Shown here one piece after another: positions 54,597 to 62,418 of a stretch of DNA of 64,000 bases. The notes under the pieces are model-generated. The model made no database searches. It was not told the origin of the DNA and saw nothing but the letters and a program-made list of their open reading frames with translations. Position numbers and translations under genes: made by a program. The stretch is from UTCHB3 sp002050155. GTDB lineage: Bacteria > Bacteroidota > Ignavibacteria > Ignavibacteriales > Ignavibacteriaceae. Numbering within the stretch: the first letter of the stretch is position 1; every line of letters starts with the position of its first letter. The stretch spans positions 992,001 through 1,056,000 of the forward strand of contig CP129491.1 in assembly GCA_030584105.1 (NCBI GenBank). The letters run 5' to 3'.

Positions 54597-56183
54597 TCAA
54601 ATCCTACGATCTGCCCACTCCCGTAGCGTTTCCATTTCATTGGCTACATAAGTGTCGCCATCAGGCAGCGGAAGCAATTTATTAAGTTCTTCAAATAGTG
54701 CTCCCGTTCCTTTGCCAAGCGTAGCAAGTTCACCTACTAAGAAACCGGGTTTGTTGTTGGTCATCTGAAGCGCACGCAAAGCGCAAAGAAGCTCAACTGA
54801 CAGAACAGTTTTAAGATTATCCAAAACCTTCAACAAATGCAAAACACCGACACTTCCCATTGAAACAAAATCTTCCTGCCCTGCAGAAGTAGAAAGGGAC
54901 ATCACAGAGGCAGGGTTAGAAAGCACACGGTTTTCCCCTGCTCTGGCTGCTCCCGCATACTGCGCCAACATCAAACCCGAATCCCCTTTCTCCGGCGCAA
55001 CAGCGAGGTTGGAAGGCAAACCAAAACTCAAATGTTTGCATAGCATAGAGAAAGATCTTTTATCAGAAATAAGCGAAAGTGAGGTTAACGAAAGTTTCAG
55101 ATAATCAATCACATTTGCTAATGGCTGCCCGTGAAAATTTGAACCGCTGTGAAATTTCAACCCTGCGGAGCAGTCTTCAAACAAAGGATTATCGGTAACG
55201 GAATTAATCTCAATTTCCAAAACTTTATCAAATTTTTGAAGTGCCTCCCACGCGGCACCGTGTACCGGAGGCACGGCTCGGTAGCTGTATCGGTCCTGTA
55301 CTCTTTCGGTAGCGGAAGCGGGACTTTGCCCTGTAAAGCACACTTTCTGTGCTGCCGGAGTGGTTCTTAATGAACCTTCCAAATGTTCCCGTATCTCTTT
55401 TGCAACATATACAAGCCCTTCATGTTGCCTCTTGGAAGCTAAAAATTCTGAAAACGCATCTTTTTCACCCCTTATAGCTTCGGTTGAAAACGCAGCCGCT
55501 AAGTTGGCTAATTCCAACAAGTTATGCGCCTCAACGGAAGCAAAAACTGAGTTGGCTGACATGAAATTTGTGCCGTTTGTGAGACCCATTGCTTCTTTAA
55601 AACCCAATTTCACGGGTGCCAAACCTGCTGCTTGCAGTGCTTCCGGTGCTCGCAGCAACTCACCATTGTGCCAAGCGTGTGCTTCGGGCAGACCGATCAT
55701 AACACCGGCAATCATGGAAAGGGGCACCAAATCACCGCTTGCACCAACGGAGCCTTCAGTCAATACAACGGGGATAACATCGTTATTTAACATGGCTTCC
55801 AAGAGTTCCACAGTTTCAGGCGCCATTGCCGAAACCCCCTGTGCGAATGAGTTCAGGCGGATTATCATCATTGCCCTTACAACCGGCGAAGGGAGTGGTT
55901 CGCCTGTTCCGCAACTGTGCGATTTTATATATTTTCCCTGAAATGTTGCCGCTTCGCACGGATCGATAAATGTGTCTTTAAGATTACCAACCCCCACATT
56001 TACGCCGTAAATTTTTTCATAAGGGTTGTTTTCAATCTGTTTAAGCAGTTTTTCCCGACATCTACTTACCGCAGTGCGTGCTTCCGGTGTTAATTCTACC
56101 TTTAACCGGTTAACAGAAGCGGTGTAAACATCCTTAACTGTCAATGAATTACCGTCGATATAAAGTGTTTTATTTTTTATCAT
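54597..56183 (-). CDS. hutH: Aromatic amino acid ammonia-lyase, histidine type
   Basis: 528 residues. The self-forming MIO cofactor triad Ala148-Ser149-Gly150 is in EGSVGASGDLVPL. The catalytic Tyr59 lies in IYGVNVGVGNL, where the usual YGVNTGFG has two Val substitutions. The substrate-selecting pair is Ser-His (IKSHSCGTG, 88-89), as in histidine lyases rather than Phe or Tyr lyases (FL, HL). GLTNGTNFMSANS and HSGSNFHGQPLAN also fit. It converts His to urocanate and ammonia. No hutU, hutI or hutG is nearby, and the gene follows hisS by 23 bases on the same strand. Confidence 0.87.
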   Translation of the reverse strand: MIKNKTLYIDGNSLTVKDVYTASVNRLKVELTPEARTAVSRCREKLLKQIENNPYEKIYGVNVGVGNLKDTFIDPCEAATFQGKYIKSHSCGTGEPLPSPVVRAMMIIRLNSFAQGVSAMAPETVELLEAMLNNDVIPVVLTEGSVGASGDLVPLSMIAGVMIGLPEAHAWHNGELLRAPEALQAAGLAPVKLGFKEAMGLTNGTNFMSANSVFASVEAHNLLELANLAAAFSTEAIRGEKDAFSEFLASKRQHEGLVYVAKEIREHLEGSLRTTPAAQKVCFTGQSPASATERVQDRYSYRAVPPVHGAAWEALQKFDKVLEIEINSVTDNPLFEDCSAGLKFHSGSNFHGQPLANVIDYLKLSLTSLSLISDKRSFSMLCKHLSFGLPSNLAVAPEKGDSGLMLAQYAGAARAGENRVLSNPASVMSLSTSAGQEDFVSMGSVGVLHLLKVLDNLKTVLSVELLCALRALQMTNNKPGFLVGELATLGKGTGALFEELNKLLPLPDGDTYVANEMETLREWADRRI

Positions 56184-56206
56184 TTTTTAATCTCCAAATC
56201 GTCTCT

Positions 56207-57763
56207 TTATTTTCTCCCCAACATCTCCTTGATGGTTTCAACCAGTTCATTTCGCGACACTTCCTTTTGCACTTTTCTTTTCCACTCATCTTTGTTTTCA
56301 ATCGTGGCGGAAAGTTCTTTTCCAAGAGCGAGGTTGCGCACCGTAACAACCCCTTTTTCAAACTCATCGCTGCCGAGCAAAATGCAAACCGGCGAATTCA
56401 TCTTATCCGCATAGCCAATTTGCTTCTTAAGCCCCCGTTGAGCACCGTAATAAATCTCCGCCGGGATGCCTGCACTTCTTAGCTCTGCTGAAATTTTCTG
56501 GTATTCGCCCATTAGTTCATCGTCAAAAACGGTGATTAACACGGTTCCCTTTTGTTGAAGTGTCGCCTCACCGGAAAGAAGCAGCAGTTCGCAAAGCCTG
56601 TCAACCCCGATTGAAGCCCCCGTTGCCGGCACTTTTATACCAAGAAGCCGCTCCACTAAGCCGTCGTATCTGCCGCCACCGCAAATTGAACCTACACGGC
56701 GGGTGTTCCCTTTCCGATCGGTAAAAGTTAAAAGCGATTCAACTTCGTAAACGGGACCGGTGTAGTATCCCAAACCTCGCACAATTGATGGCGAAAAAAG
56801 AACCTTTTCTTCATCATAGCCCGAGGCTCTTAGCAGTTCATCTATTCTGGTCAGTTCTGCCATACCCTCGGTGAATTTCTCATTTTTGGCGTTGAGTGAA
56901 AATAGCGCTTCGATTGTTGATTCTCTCGATTTATCTTCAACAAATCGTTCGAAATAATTGGCAATTGCGTTTACTGTTTTGTTTTCTAAGCCCAAACCGG
57001 GGATTACGGCACCGGAAGAGTCTTTCCTCCCTTTTCCAAGTTCGGCGGTTATTCCATCGATGCCGATTTTATCAATTTTGTCTATTACTCGTAATACGGA
57101 AGCTTCATCCTCTTCACCTGCAATTCCAATTCCCGACAAAAATCCCGACAGAATTTTTCTGTTGTTCAGCCTTACCACAAATGATTTTTTCTCCAAACCG
57201 ATTGCTTCAAGCGCATCGCTTAAAACCATACAGGCTTCGGCATCTGCCGCCACATCCGCAGTGCCGACTGTATCAAAATCTAACTGCCAGAACTCCCGGA
57301 ATCTGCCCGGGTCTAATTTTGCTTCGAATCTGTAAACGGGACCGTATTGATAGCGCCTGAAAAGAGGTGCATTGTTTGTGGTTAACTGCCCTTTAAGTGA
57401 TTGAATGAACAATTCTTCGGCGTACATGCGTGCCAAGGGGGCTGTCAGATCGTAGCGCATAGCGATGTGGTGGTTATCCATCACCACGAGGTCATTTTCA
57501 TCCCTTAGTTCAGAGCCGTCGTTTTTATAAACGGGTTCTGTTTCCGGATTTCTGAACGAATAAACACCTTCAGCAACGGTTTCTTTATCTGGCAGATATT
57601 TTCCGAGGTTTTCAGCATATTCAAGAACCGGAGTATCCCAATGCCTGAAGCCATAAAGTTCATACACTTTCCCCGCTTTTTCTACCACTTGTTGCCTAAG
57701 TTCATTCAGTTCAGGGTCAATATCCCTGAAACCTTTAATCTTTTTTGGAATCATTCCGTTCAT
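56207..57763 (-). CDS. hisS: Histidine--tRNA ligase
   Basis: Charges tRNA-His. 518 residues, longer than the 420-460 of common bacterial forms. Class II motif 2 is FRRYQYGPVYRFE. His-specific blocks are RYDLTAPLARMYAEE and GLGYYTGPVYEVES, and motif 3 is GASIGVDRLCELL. The C-terminal anticodon-binding domain is complete (GIPAEIYYGAQRGLKKQIGYA). Starts possible at ATG 57763 or ATG 57754; the first has GGA nearby. The 5' side is a G/T-rich region with a palindrome (57893). It is followed by hutH, an odd partner because it degrades the same amino acid. Confidence 0.94.
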   Translation of the reverse strand: MNGMIPKKIKGFRDIDPELNELRQQVVEKAGKVYELYGFRHWDTPVLEYAENLGKYLPDKETVAEGVYSFRNPETEPVYKNDGSELRDENDLVVMDNHHIAMRYDLTAPLARMYAEELFIQSLKGQLTTNNAPLFRRYQYGPVYRFEAKLDPGRFREFWQLDFDTVGTADVAADAEACMVLSDALEAIGLEKKSFVVRLNNRKILSGFLSGIGIAGEEDEASVLRVIDKIDKIGIDGITAELGKGRKDSSGAVIPGLGLENKTVNAIANYFERFVEDKSRESTIEALFSLNAKNEKFTEGMAELTRIDELLRASGYDEEKVLFSPSIVRGLGYYTGPVYEVESLLTFTDRKGNTRRVGSICGGGRYDGLVERLLGIKVPATGASIGVDRLCELLLLSGEATLQQKGTVLITVFDDELMGEYQKISAELRSAGIPAEIYYGAQRGLKKQIGYADKMNSPVCILLGSDEFEKGVVTVRNLALGKELSATIENKDEWKRKVQKEVSRNELVETIKEMLGRK

Positions 57764-57830
57764 TCATCAATCCGGGTTTTTAAAAATCATAAGTTTAAAT
57801 TTACGAAAAGAAATGCTGCAAATTTGTCCG

Positions 57831-57975
57831 GTTCCGGTGGATGATTAATCGGTTTTGCAGTAAGGTTGTATGGGGGCTGCCAGGGTTGTGGGGATAACAA
57901 ATGGTTATCTACAGATGGTGACAAGTTGGTGGAAAAGTGGTTGAGTGTTCGGTGTTGTGAGACGGTTGTTTAGGG
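57831..57975. other. G/T-rich strand-biased segment with GG every 11-14 bases
   Basis: The plus strand is rich in G and T and poor in C. GGT-type doublets recur every 11-14 bases (for example 57903, 57917, 57928, 57939, 57951, 57964). This looks like another decayed tandem repeat. Confidence 0.5.
57893..57909. promoter_or_regulatory. Inverted repeat GATAAC-N5-GTTATC
   Basis: A perfect 17-base dyad, operator-like in size, about 130 bases upstream of hisS inside the G/T-rich segment. No regulator is identified. Confidence 0.4.
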
Positions 57976-58402
57976 AAATCTTAATTCCGCTTTTTTCAAT
58001 ATTAAGAAATTTTGTTTAATTGTTTTAAGCCCGGCATGTAAAGTAAAGTTCAATGTTTCAACAAAATCGTAGAGAGTAAACCGGAGTGTCTCCCGAGCAT
58101 GTTTGCTTTCTCCTCTGCGATTAGTTTGGGTTGCTACACAACGAACTTGATAGATACTTTCAAAAACAACACGAAAATAGGTTATTTCATCTATATTTTG
58201 CGTTTTCACAAATCAAACTCGGTTGAATCACTTTCTAATCAGTTCAGAAAGTTGCAAAATCAAAGAAGACCTGCTCTAATTATGATGCTCTATTAAAAAA
58301 TTTTATCTTTCGTATCAAGATTTTTAAAATATTAGGGTGAACCTGAGGTTAGTATCGGTTTGTAACTCATTCTCTGATGAGCCACTCCACAACGCGATTT
58401 TT

Positions 58403-58492
58403 ATGTCCAATAAAGGAGTGAGAAATATGGGTATGAGAATAAAAGCTATAGAACAAAACCCAAAGCAAATAAAACAAATTAATAAAGGTTGA
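58403..58492 (+). CDS. Possible small protein (29 or 21 residues)
   Basis: An in-frame short ORF with two ATGs. The second, at 58427, has a near-perfect AAGGAG eight bases before it and would give a basic 21-residue peptide (MGMRIKAIEQNPKQIKQING-like). It ends 41 bases before the DUF262 gene and could be a leader peptide or the remnant of a gene. The ribosome site is the only support. Confidence 0.3.
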   Translation: MSNKGVRNMGMRIKAIEQNPKQIKQINKG

Positions 58493-58533
58493 AGGCAATA
58501 ACTGGTAACATGAAGAATCAGATTGGTTAATAC

Positions 58534-60363
58534 ATGGACATAATGAATAATAATTTAAAAACGATAGAAGGATTGTTAGATTTCACTTTCGAAATCGACG
58601 CCTACCAAAGAGGATATAGATGGGATACTGATCAGGTTTTTAGTCTTCTCACTGATATTAATGATTTTACTGCCGAAAAGGAATCATTTTACTGCTTACA
58701 GCCATTAGTTATAAAAAAAATTAACGATTCAACTTATGAATTGATAGATGGGCAACAAAGAATTACTACTATTTCGTTAATTCTTATGTTTTTCGAATCA
58801 CAAAACTTTCAACTTTTATATACTACCCGAGGAACGGAAGAAAGTGGTATTAACCTATTCATTGAAAGTATTCCGACCTTACAATTTCCTGTATTGAATA
58901 TTAAAAAGGAAATGGATAGTTTTGGTGAAATTGATAATGAAATACTTAAGTTTTGGAAAGAGAATATTATGAAAGATATTCCGGAAATAAACACTGTCGA
59001 TAATTTTTATTTCTATAAGAACTATGTTGTCATAAAAAATTGGTTCTATCAATTTACGAATGAAGAAAACGAAGAGTTTAAAGATAAATTATGTCGTAGA
59101 ACCAAAGTAATTTGGTATGTTGAAGATGATCAATCTGACAAAAAACAAATCATTGAAAAATTTATTAATTTTAATGAAGGTAAAATTGAACTGGAGCAGG
59201 CGGAATTAATCAAGGCACTATTTGTGCTGGATATTGCTAAAACGACTGATACTTTTGAACGCCAATATGAAGAAAATCAATTTGCGGACGACTGGAATCT
59301 TATTAGTCATCAGATGAGTGATAAAAAATTCTGGCAATTTGTTTCGAATAATAAAAATGATGAAAACATAGCCAATAAAATCAACCTATTATTTCAATTA
59401 CACAATGGGTTTGGTAAAAGTGAAGATAAATTTTACAACTACCGAAAGTTTGAAAAAGATTTCAAAGATGATTCACAGTTAGATAAACCTGATTGGGGAA
59501 GAATAACACAGCTATACAACAATTTAGAAGAATGGTTTTTTGACCGAACATCTTATCATTTGGTCGGTACGATTATTCACCTTACGGATTATAATTTATC
59601 AAAGGTATTAGAAATCGCCGAAAGAGCAAGTACTAAAACAATGTTTAGAGATAATTTGCGCAAACTAATAAACGAAGAATTTTCTAAAGATAAATACAAA
59701 TTTGAAAAAATGAAGTATGGTGATAATGCTGTGTTTAAAAAACTTTTTCTCTATAACATTGCACTTACTGAAACAGAAGACTTAGAAACATACTTTCCTT
59801 TTTATCGATTTTACGAAACTAAAAGATGGAATATTGAACATATACTTGCACAAAATGATAATGGACTGGAGTCTTTTGAGGAGTTCGAAAATTTCAAAAA
59901 TGATATCGAAAACTTAATTGATGTTTCAGCGAACAAAGATTTAAGCGAAAAGAATCAAGAGATTATTAAGCCATTACTTGCGGACTTAAATAAACTAATA
60001 GACAATAAAAGAAAAACTGATTGTAAAAAGAAAGTTAAAGAAATAATTGAGAAAATTGAAGAATTTTTTAATGTCGATGATTTCAATAATTTATGCCTTT
60101 TAGACCAAACTACAAACATTAAAGTTGGAAATAAACCATTCAGAAAAAAGAGAGACATAATCTTAGGTTTAGATAAAGATATAAAAATAGATCCAAATAC
60201 ATATGTTCCAATAGGTACGAAATATGTATTTTTGAAAAAATCCACAAATTCAGACGCTTTTCAAATAGATTATTGGAGTATAAGAGATAAAGAAGCCTAT
60301 CTTGAATTAGTGGAGAAAACTATCAATAAATTTTTAAATTTTGAGAAAGATGAACTTAACTAA
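58534..60363 (+). CDS. DUF262-DUF1524 protein, GmrSD-like
   Basis: 609 residues. The N-terminal DUF262 domain has the entry motif YQRGYRW (24-30) and the NTP-binding/hydrolysis motif DGQQR at 72-76. The C-terminal DUF1524 domain has the HNH-type core RWNIEHILAQND (about 431-442) and later NLCLLDQTTNIKVGNKPF with KKRD. GmrS and GmrD are fused in this way in type IV enzymes that cut glucosylated or other modified phage DNA. The gene is clearly AT-rich compared with the rest of the window, consistent with recent transfer. Target specificity cannot be told from sequence. A second DUF262 gene overlaps its end. Confidence 0.88.
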   Translation: MDIMNNNLKTIEGLLDFTFEIDAYQRGYRWDTDQVFSLLTDINDFTAEKESFYCLQPLVIKKINDSTYELIDGQQRITTISLILMFFESQNFQLLYTTRGTEESGINLFIESIPTLQFPVLNIKKEMDSFGEIDNEILKFWKENIMKDIPEINTVDNFYFYKNYVVIKNWFYQFTNEENEEFKDKLCRRTKVIWYVEDDQSDKKQIIEKFINFNEGKIELEQAELIKALFVLDIAKTTDTFERQYEENQFADDWNLISHQMSDKKFWQFVSNNKNDENIANKINLLFQLHNGFGKSEDKFYNYRKFEKDFKDDSQLDKPDWGRITQLYNNLEEWFFDRTSYHLVGTIIHLTDYNLSKVLEIAERASTKTMFRDNLRKLINEEFSKDKYKFEKMKYGDNAVFKKLFLYNIALTETEDLETYFPFYRFYETKRWNIEHILAQNDNGLESFEEFENFKNDIENLIDVSANKDLSEKNQEIIKPLLADLNKLIDNKRKTDCKKKVKEIIEKIEEFFNVDDFNNLCLLDQTTNIKVGNKPFRKKRDIILGLDKDIKIDPNTYVPIGTKYVFLKKSTNSDAFQIDYWSIRDKEAYLELVEKTINKFLNFEKDELN

Positions 60364-61069
60364 ATCGTTTTACGAAATTATTAATGAATATATTATTGAA
60401 ATTCCAATAATACAACGAGAATACGCTCAAGGCAGAACAACTAAGAAAGTTAGTTATATAAGAAAACGATTTGTAAGAGACCTCGTAAATTCTGTCACAA
60501 AAGACCGAGAAATACATTTAGGTTTTATCTATGGTAAAATCGTTGGTAGAGAAAAAAAAGCGCTTAAAGAATCGAACCGTCAAGTTGTCACTTCTATTTT
60601 GGAAGCGGTGAGAATATATGCAAATAATTTAGAATTAAATATTAATGCAAAAATAGATGATGTGCAATCCAACAGTACCGGCGGAACAATTTTGAAATTT
60701 ATTCCTTTGGACGGTCAGCAAAGGTTAACTACACTATACCTTCTGTGTTGGTATTTATATTTCAAAGGAGGAAGAACCAACAATTTAGATTGGTTGCATA
60801 ATTTCAAATATATTCACAGAAAATCTGCTTTAGCTTTCTGTAATGAATTAGCGGATAAAAAATCAATAGATACATTAAAAAACAAACAAAAAAACAACCT
60901 GAATTCTAACATCAAAGAACTCATCAAAAACTCTAATTTTTATTTAAAAAAATGGAATAAAGATACAACAGTAAGCGGAATGTTAGAAATGCTTTTAGCT
61001 ATTGAAAAAGAGTTTCAAGTTTATTCTGTAATGCTTCAAGTGGAAATGGAATTTCGTAAATTTATTTAA
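60350..61069 (+). pseudogene. Second DUF262 gene, 5' part, cut by an IS3-family element
   Basis: ATG 60350 (preceded by GAGAAAG) overlaps the first DUF262 gene by 14 bases. The product has the DUF262 entry motif IPIIQREYAQGR and the DGQQR motif (IPLDGQQRLTTLYLL). True coding ends near 61030; the last 13 codons to the stop at 61069 come from the inserted element. The rest of the gene resumes at about 62420 in the same frame. The intact pair would be two DUF262 proteins, one with and one without DUF1524. Confidence 0.85.
61032..61054 (+). repeat. Left terminal inverted repeat of the IS3-family element
   Basis: TGCTTCAAG-type end, 16 of 23 bases shared with the right end. Confidence 0.65.
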
Positions 61070-61099
61070 TGTAAAATAATAAAAAAGGAGATTCCTTTC

Positions 61100-61414
61100 A
61101 TGCAAACGAAAAAGAGATTCACCCCCGAGCAAAAAGTCATCATTCTCAGAGAACTTCTTGAGAATAAACTATCCATCAGCCAAGTCGCTGAGAAGTACGG
61201 TATTCATGTCAACGATATATACGCATGGAAAAAGAAACTCTTCGAAAATGCAACATCGATTTTTGCTAAGAGCGCAGGCAAGTCTGCTGAAGAACGGCTG
61301 AGTTCAGGCAAAGTAGAGCAACTCGAAGAGAAGCTCCGCAAAAGGGATGAAGCTATATCATTCCTCCTTAGAGAGAACATAGAAATAAAAAAAAGTATCG
61401 GTGGGGATCTCTGA
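61100..61414 (+). CDS. IS3-family transposase OrfA
   Basis: 104 residues with a helix-turn-helix (SISQVAEKYGIHVNDIYAWKKK) and a leucine-zipper-like coiled tail (LEEKLRKRDEAISFLLREN). The SD AAGGAG lies nine bases before ATG 61100. The A8G run at 61387-61395 is a -1 slip site that would fuse OrfA to OrfB, giving the active OrfAB transposase. Confidence 0.92.
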   Translation: MQTKKRFTPEQKVIILRELLENKLSISQVAEKYGIHVNDIYAWKKKLFENATSIFAKSAGKSAEERLSSGKVEQLEEKLRKRDEAISFLLRENIEIKKSIGGDL

Positions 61415-61467
61415 ATGGGCTTTGGGTTGAACCTGATATTCGAGACTCAATTATTCGGTTTATTCAG

Positions 61468-62370
61468 ATGATAAGTCCCATAACAGACTACACCATTAAA
61501 TCGCTACTGACTCTAATAGGTATTAGTACCGCGAAGTTTTATGATTGGAGGAAACGATCAGGTACCGGTAACAGGCATAACGGTAAAATACCAAAGGGAG
61601 GTTATCTCCTAAATTGGGAGAGAAAGGCCATCATTGACTATGCCCGTGAACACCCGGGAGAAGGGTACCGAAGACTGACTTATTTGATGCTCGATGCTGA
61701 TGTTGTTGCCGTAAGTCCTTCTACTACATACCGTGTTCTAAAATCTGCAGGACTGCTTAACCGATGGAATACGGTTAAAAGTTCGAAGAAAGGAACGGGG
61801 TTTGTTCAGCCAACAGGCATTCACCAACATTGGCACACTGATATTAAATATGTTAACTTCAAAGGTTCTTTCTTGTTTTTGATCTCCGTGATCGACGGAT
61901 ACAGTCGCTATATTGTCCATCACGAACTCAGGACAAATATGCAGGAGATTGATGTTCAGATCACTCTTCAGAGAGCCCTTGAGAAATGTGAGGGTTACCG
62001 TCCTAGGATCATTTCCGACAACGGCTCTCAATTTGTCTCTAAGGACTTTGCAGCATTCCTAAGGTTTGCCGGACTCGAGCACATCAGAACCTCTGTCAGT
62101 TATCCGCAAGCTAACGGCAAAATTGAACGGTATCACCGAACCATCAGGAGAGAGTGTATTGCAAGAATTTCGATGATTGATCTTGATGATGCAAGAGAGC
62201 AGGTGGGAAAGTTTATTGACTATTATAATACCGAACGACTACACTCTTCCTTGTTCTTTTTGACTCCGGAAGACTTTTTATTTAACCGTGTAGATGCTAA
62301 ATTAAAGGAGAGAAACAAAAAACTTTTGAACGCTAAATTACTAAGGATGAAGGTGCAGGATTATGCCTGA
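61468..62370 (+). CDS. IS3-family transposase OrfB (DDE integrase)
   Basis: 300 residues from ATG 61468. The -1 frame is open back to the A8G run, adding about 28 residues when fused to OrfA. The rve catalytic triad is intact: Asp in WHTDIKYV, Asp in IISDNGSQFVS and Glu in QANGKIERYHR, with about 35 residues between the last two. The N-terminal part has the HTH_21 region (GEGYRRLTYLMLDADV). No internal stop is seen, so the element may be active. Confidence 0.93.
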   Translation: MISPITDYTIKSLLTLIGISTAKFYDWRKRSGTGNRHNGKIPKGGYLLNWERKAIIDYAREHPGEGYRRLTYLMLDADVVAVSPSTTYRVLKSAGLLNRWNTVKSSKKGTGFVQPTGIHQHWHTDIKYVNFKGSFLFLISVIDGYSRYIVHHELRTNMQEIDVQITLQRALEKCEGYRPRIISDNGSQFVSKDFAAFLRFAGLEHIRTSVSYPQANGKIERYHRTIRRECIARISMIDLDDAREQVGKFIDYYNTERLHSSLFFLTPEDFLFNRVDAKLKERNKKLLNAKLLRMKVQDYA

Positions 62371-62395
62371 CTTTCTACATTATTTTCAACTGTTA

Positions 62396-62418
62396 AAATT
62401 CTGTTTTCCGCTGAACCA
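62396..62418 (-). repeat. Right terminal inverted repeat of the IS3-family element
   Basis: The reverse complement begins TGGTTCAGCGG; pairs with the left end at 61032. Confidence 0.65.

Larger units (their letters stand above)
57764..58402. other. Long divergent intergenic region
   Basis: About 640 bases between hisS and the accessory stretch. It holds the strand-biased segment at 57831-57975 and then AT-rich DNA. A minus-strand frame of 79 codons (58209-57970) lacks a good start and any recognisable product, so I do not call it. Confidence 0.5.
61032..62418 (+). mobile_element. IS3-family insertion sequence, about 1387 bp
   Basis: It carries orfA and orfB with a -1 frameshift site, as in IS3. 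Imperfect terminal inverted repeats start with TG and end with CA: left TGCTTCAAGTGGAAATGGAA, right (reverse complement) TGGTTCAGCGGAAAACAGAA, 16 of 23 bases matching without gaps. The flanks read GTA(A) and GTA(C), a likely 3-base target duplication. Removing element plus one copy leaves a two-base phase error in the host gene, so the ends may be off by a base or two, or the host gene has a further indel. Confidence 0.85.

Noticed and set aside
55360..55941. Long plus-strand frame (193 codons) opposite hutH
   Set aside because: Antisense shadow of a well-supported gene; no start signal and no family.
57885..57915. DnaA box / replication origin near hisS (TTATCTACA)
   Set aside because: A single imperfect match, with no cluster of boxes and no dnaA or dnaN nearby.
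57970..58209. Minus-strand 79-codon frame
   Set aside because: No ribosome binding site, GTG start in AT-rich DNA and no recognisable family.
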